DNA of 64,000 bases from Pedobacter polysacchareus (lineage in GTDB: Bacteria > Bacteroidota > Bacteroidia > Sphingobacteriales > Sphingobacteriaceae), in NCBI RefSeq assembly GCF_019802255.1, contig NZ_JAHYSS010000004.1, forward strand, positions 1 to 64,000. The letters are read 5' to 3'. The first letter of the stretch is position 1, and each line of letters begins with the position of its first letter. The position numbers and the translations under genes are program-made. Below the pieces are notes generated by a model. That model had not been told where the DNA came from. It saw only the letters and a list, made by a program, of their open reading frames with translations, and did not search any database. Positions 60,888 through 64,000 of this stretch are shown in pieces.

Positions 60888-63503
60888 TTAAACCCCAAAT
60901 TCCTTATCGAGGTAATCTGTTACTTTTACAAGCGCATCGTCGATCGTATCACTTAAAATAGTGAAGAACGAACCAGGACGTGCGGTGGCCATAATATACT
61001 TCAAACAGTCATCCCCATTGTTATTGATGATGATGTCCATATCCGGTTTCACCTCACGAATCCCAGTGATCAATAAATCGATCAGCTCCTGCGGAGCTCT
61101 GCCACGAAGGTATTTCTCCTGACAAATAATGATCTTATCAAACATCTGCGCCGAAATTCTTGCAATTTCTAAATTGTCTGAATCCCTTCTATCGCCTGTT
61201 GCAGAAATTACACCAATGTGTTCTGTGGCATCCACCGTCTTCAGGTAAGATTTAATGCCATTAAAACCATCCGGATTGTGTGCAAAATCGACCATGATCT
61301 TAAACTCCTTGAATTTGAAAGTATTCATCCTGCCTGGTGTTTGTGCAGCAGATGGAATAAATGTTTCCAAAGACATCCTGATGTCTTCAATTTTATAACC
61401 GTAAAGGAAGGTCGCAAGCGTTGCCGCAAGCACATTCTGAATCATAAATTCGACACTGCCACCAAAAGTTAAAGGTACATGGGTTACTTTTTCTACCCTG
61501 ATTTTCCAGTCTCCTTTTTTAACAGTAATGTATCCGTTTTCATAAATAGCCGCAATACCGCCCCCTTTACAATGTTCTACAATGACCGGGTTTTTCTCAT
61601 CCATACTGAAATAGGCGATGTTACAATCGGCAGCATTGGCAATCTTAATGCAGTACTTATTGTCTGCATTTAATACGCCCCAGCCACTTCTTTTCACCGA
61701 TCCGATGATCACAGATTTCACTCTTGCCAGGTCGTCCAGTGTATGAATGTCGGAAATGCCAAGATGGTCTTCCTGGATATTGGTAATGACCCCGATATCG
61801 CAGTGGTTGAAGCCCAGACCTGCTCTAAGGATACCCCCTCTTGCCGTTTCCAGCACCGCAAATTCTACGGTTGGGTCTCTAAGGATAAACTCTGCGCTGA
61901 CAGGTCCGGTGGTATCACCTTTCATCAGCATCGTGTTCTGCACATAAATCCCATCAGAAGTCGTAAAACCTACCCTGGTACCATTGCTTTTCACAATATG
62001 TGCGATCAACCTGGTGGTGGTGGTTTTACCATTGGTACCGGTGACTGCAATAATTGGAATTCTGGTAGATTTTCCAGGAGGGTATAACATGTCAATCACA
62101 GGAGCGGCAACGTTCCTTGGCAAGCCTTCGCTTGGGGCAAGGTGCATTCTGAATCCTGGCGCTGCATTGACTTCGAGTACTACACCTCCATTTTCGGTAA
62201 GTGGCTGCGTTAAATTCTCTGCCATGATATCAATGCCGCAGATGTCCAACCCGATGACTCTGGAAATGCGTTCAGAGATGAATACATTTTGAGGGTGAAC
62301 GAGGTCTGTTACGTCTATTGAAGTTCCACCTGTGCTCAGGTTGGCAGTAGATTTCAGGTATACGATTTCTCCTTGCGGAGGAACGGTATCCAGTGTATAT
62401 TCTTTTTTAGCCAGTAAGTCCAGGGTATCCCGGTCTACACTGATTTCGGTCAGTACATTTTCATGTCCATAACCTCTTCTTGGATCAAGATTTTCTTTGT
62501 CGATGAGCTCCTGGATACTCAGCTGACCGTTTCCAGTCACATGTGCAGGAACTCGCAATGCTGCGGCCACCATTTGATGGTCGATCACCAGAATTCTAAA
62601 ATCGTAACCTGTGATGAACTTTTCAATAATGACTTTCTTCGAGTATTGCTGCGCATATTCAAATGCCGCTTTGGCAGCTTCATCAGTCTTTACGTTAATA
62701 GTAGCACCTTTTCCATGGTTTCCATCTAATGGTTTGAACACCAATGGGTAGCCAACATTTTTGATGGCATCTTCCAGCTCTTCCGGATTCCAGATCGTTA
62801 CCCCTTTTGCAACGGGAATCGCTGAATCCTGAAGTAAACGCTTGGTCTCGTCCTTATTACAGGCGATATCTACTGCAATAGAGTTTGTTCTTTCAGTCAT
62901 GGTAGCGCGGAAACGGACTTGATTTTTTCCGTAACCCAATTGTACCAATGAGCTTTTATTTAACCTGATCCATGGAATGTCTCTTGAAATGGCTTCATCA
63001 ACGATAGAACCTGTACTTGGGCCTAAACGTTCCAGTTCCCTCAGTTCGCGCATCTTTTGGATGTCATGTTCCAGGTCGTAATCTGTGCCTGCAATTAATG
63101 CTTCCGCAATTCTCACGGCCGATTCTGCGGCATAAAGACCGGCTTTTTCTTCTAAATAGCTGAAAACAACATTGTAAATACCCTCAGTTTTGGTCTGGCG
63201 TGTTCTGCCAAATCCAGTGTCCATACCGGCAAGTGTCTGGATTTCTAAGGCAATATGTTCAATCACATGGCCCATCCAGGTGCCTTCTTCGATCCTCATG
63301 AGTAAGCCTCCGGGTTCGCCTTTGGAACAGCGATGTGTATATAATGTAGGGATTAATTTTTCGATTCGTTCTCCAAATCCTTCAATCAAATTGGTAGGAA
63401 ACTGTTCCATTTCCTCCAGGTCCAGTCGCATTTGAATTAATTTTTTTCTTTTGATAGACCATATATTTGGTCCGCGGAGCACCTGTATGCCTAATATTTT
63501 CAT
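60888..63503 (-). CDS. cphA: cyanophycin synthetase
   Basis: CphA polymerises aspartate and arginine into cyanophycin, a nitrogen-storage polymer, using ATP. The 871 residues from the ATG at 63503 (a longer frame to 63656 adds a non-conserved leader and is rejected) start ILGIQVLRGPNIWSI. They continue with an N-terminal domain, an ATP-grasp half (around 220-460, with VIIEKFITGYDFRILVID), and a Mur-ligase-like half with GTNGKTTTTR at about 487-496. All three domains look complete. A divergent cyanophycinase gene begins 270 nt away. Confidence 0.94.
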   Translation of the reverse strand: MKILGIQVLRGPNIWSIKRKKLIQMRLDLEEMEQFPTNLIEGFGERIEKLIPTLYTHRCSKGEPGGLLMRIEEGTWMGHVIEHIALEIQTLAGMDTGFGRTRQTKTEGIYNVVFSYLEEKAGLYAAESAVRIAEALIAGTDYDLEHDIQKMRELRELERLGPSTGSIVDEAISRDIPWIRLNKSSLVQLGYGKNQVRFRATMTERTNSIAVDIACNKDETKRLLQDSAIPVAKGVTIWNPEELEDAIKNVGYPLVFKPLDGNHGKGATINVKTDEAAKAAFEYAQQYSKKVIIEKFITGYDFRILVIDHQMVAAALRVPAHVTGNGQLSIQELIDKENLDPRRGYGHENVLTEISVDRDTLDLLAKKEYTLDTVPPQGEIVYLKSTANLSTGGTSIDVTDLVHPQNVFISERISRVIGLDICGIDIMAENLTQPLTENGGVVLEVNAAPGFRMHLAPSEGLPRNVAAPVIDMLYPPGKSTRIPIIAVTGTNGKTTTTRLIAHIVKSNGTRVGFTTSDGIYVQNTMLMKGDTTGPVSAEFILRDPTVEFAVLETARGGILRAGLGFNHCDIGVITNIQEDHLGISDIHTLDDLARVKSVIIGSVKRSGWGVLNADNKYCIKIANAADCNIAYFSMDEKNPVIVEHCKGGGIAAIYENGYITVKKGDWKIRVEKVTHVPLTFGGSVEFMIQNVLAATLATFLYGYKIEDIRMSLETFIPSAAQTPGRMNTFKFKEFKIMVDFAHNPDGFNGIKSYLKTVDATEHIGVISATGDRRDSDNLEIARISAQMFDKIIICQEKYLRGRAPQELIDLLITGIREVKPDMDIIINNNGDDCLKYIMATARPGSFFTILSDTIDDALVKVTDYLDKEFGV

Positions 63504-63719
63504 TCTAGATTTGTTATTTTGTGTTGGTAGTGACCATATTACGGGGAAGTTATCAGTTTCTTGGATAAGGTCGAACGGAGAGATTAAAGTTAGGTTTTTT
63601 TCCGAAAATATTGCGATGAACCCAGTTAAATCTTGGGAATATATTTTGCATTCCATTACGGGCGGGTTATTGTGCTAAATCGAAATGTTGATAAGGTGTT
63701 AATATTGATAAATAATTCA

Positions 63720-63748
63720 TTGATATTGAGCATTACCCTATATATTTG
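63720..63748 (+). promoter_or_regulatory. promoter of the cyanophycinase gene
   Basis: TTG (63720-63722), an 18-bp spacer, then TATATTTG (63741-63748), a good Bacteroidota match, 25 nt before the ATG. Confidence 0.6.
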
Positions 63749-63773
63749 AAATTTAGGAACGAAAAGATTTATA

Positions 63774-64000
63774 ATGACTCCGAAGGGTAAACTAATAATA
63801 ATAGGAGGTGCAATCAACACGGGAAGTTTCACAGAGACAACTTTTGGATTGCCCCAGAACATGAATTTCTTTGAAAGAGGAATTCTGAAGAAAATCACTA
63901 CGGAATCTATAAAAGGCACTACATCTCGTTTTGAAATCATGACTACCGCCTCTTTAATTCCAGAGCGGGTAGGAGAGGAATATATCAAAGCTTTTGCACA
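63774..64000 (+). CDS. cphB: cyanophycinase, N-terminal fragment
   Basis: An open frame from ATG 63774 runs off the window after 75 codons. The sequence KLIIIGGAINTGSFTETTF, then ERGILKKITTESIKGTTSRFEIMTTASLIP, matches the start of cyanophycinase-type serine peptidases (family S51), which cut cyanophycin to beta-Asp-Arg dipeptides. The catalytic Ser, Glu and His lie beyond the edge. Divergent from cphA, as is common. A truncated read-through to full length is expected in the next contig stretch. Confidence 0.88.
   Translation, partial: MTPKGKLIIIGGAINTGSFTETTFGLPQNMNFFERGILKKITTESIKGTTSRFEIMTTASLIPERVGEEYIKAFA

Noticed and set aside
63504..63656. 51-codon extension of cyanophycin synthetase
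   Set aside because: The conserved family start is the ILGIQVLRGPN segment at 63503; the extension shows no conserved feature.

Overview
The window looks like chromosomal DNA of a Bacteroidota bacterium close to Pedobacter/Sphingobacteriaceae. The evidence is: many TAnnTTTG (-7) boxes, some with a TTG about 18-20 bp upstream; almost no Shine-Dalgarno sequences; Bacteroidota-typical families (DUF4270, DUF6728-like, DUF4920, a TonB receptor with a carboxypeptidase-regulatory domain, a CarB of only 938 residues); and lipoproteins with SSC/FSC-type lipoboxes. The assignment rests on sequence pattern recognition, not on a database search.

Layout. 1-60: the 3' tip of a 5S rRNA and the rrn terminator. 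0.26-4.6 kb: nagA, pyrH, frr and an ABC exporter. 4.6-11 kb (minus): an MFS permease, a TPP-riboswitch-controlled TonB receptor with a ThiE-like enzyme, a PnuC-type permease with a ribosyl-kinase-like ATPase, and a lipoprotein. 11.3-14.7 kb: a small regulatory-fold protein and carB behind a structured leader. 14.8-21.7 kb (minus): DUF3137/lemA, DUF4920, radA, then HU, TPR, a 29-residue basic protein and rng. 21.9-23.4 kb: mutY-ssb. 23.4-27.6 kb (minus): a half-length glycogen-synthase-like protein, DUF4270 and glmS. 27.8-30.3 kb: panC, panD and an acyl-CoA dehydrogenase. 30.4-30.5 kb: an 11-nt-unit inverted repeat. 30.5-31.3 kb: a divergent holin-like protein and a lipoprotein. 31.4-36.4 kb: rimP-nusA-infB. 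36.5-49.2 kb: a surface-polysaccharide region with ten glycosyltransferases or glycosyltransferase-like genes, an MsbA-type flippase and a nonsense-interrupted DUF5648 lipoprotein. 49.2-56.7 kb: meaB, an OmpA-family protein, a DUF6728-like peptide, ridA, rarD, recG and a serine hydrolase. 56.9-60.7 kb: fumC and four downstream genes. 60.9-64 kb: cyanophycin synthetase and a divergent, truncated cyanophycinase.

Most of the window is housekeeping: translation (frr, rimP, nusA, infB, a putative small ribosomal protein), DNA repair (radA, mutY, recG, ssb), nucleotide and cofactor synthesis (pyrH, carB, panC, panD, thiE-like) and envelope assembly (glmS, glycosyltransferases, flippase, OmpA). The accessory signals are mostly RNA- or DNA-level. 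They include a TPP riboswitch whose probable terminator overlaps an alternative start codon, hairpins directly upstream of glmS and of rimP, promoter boxes only 4-5 nt from ATG (predicted leaderless mRNAs), and a 28-bp perfect inverted repeat built from telomere-like 11-mers. I saw no CRISPR array, prophage, transposase gene or tRNA.
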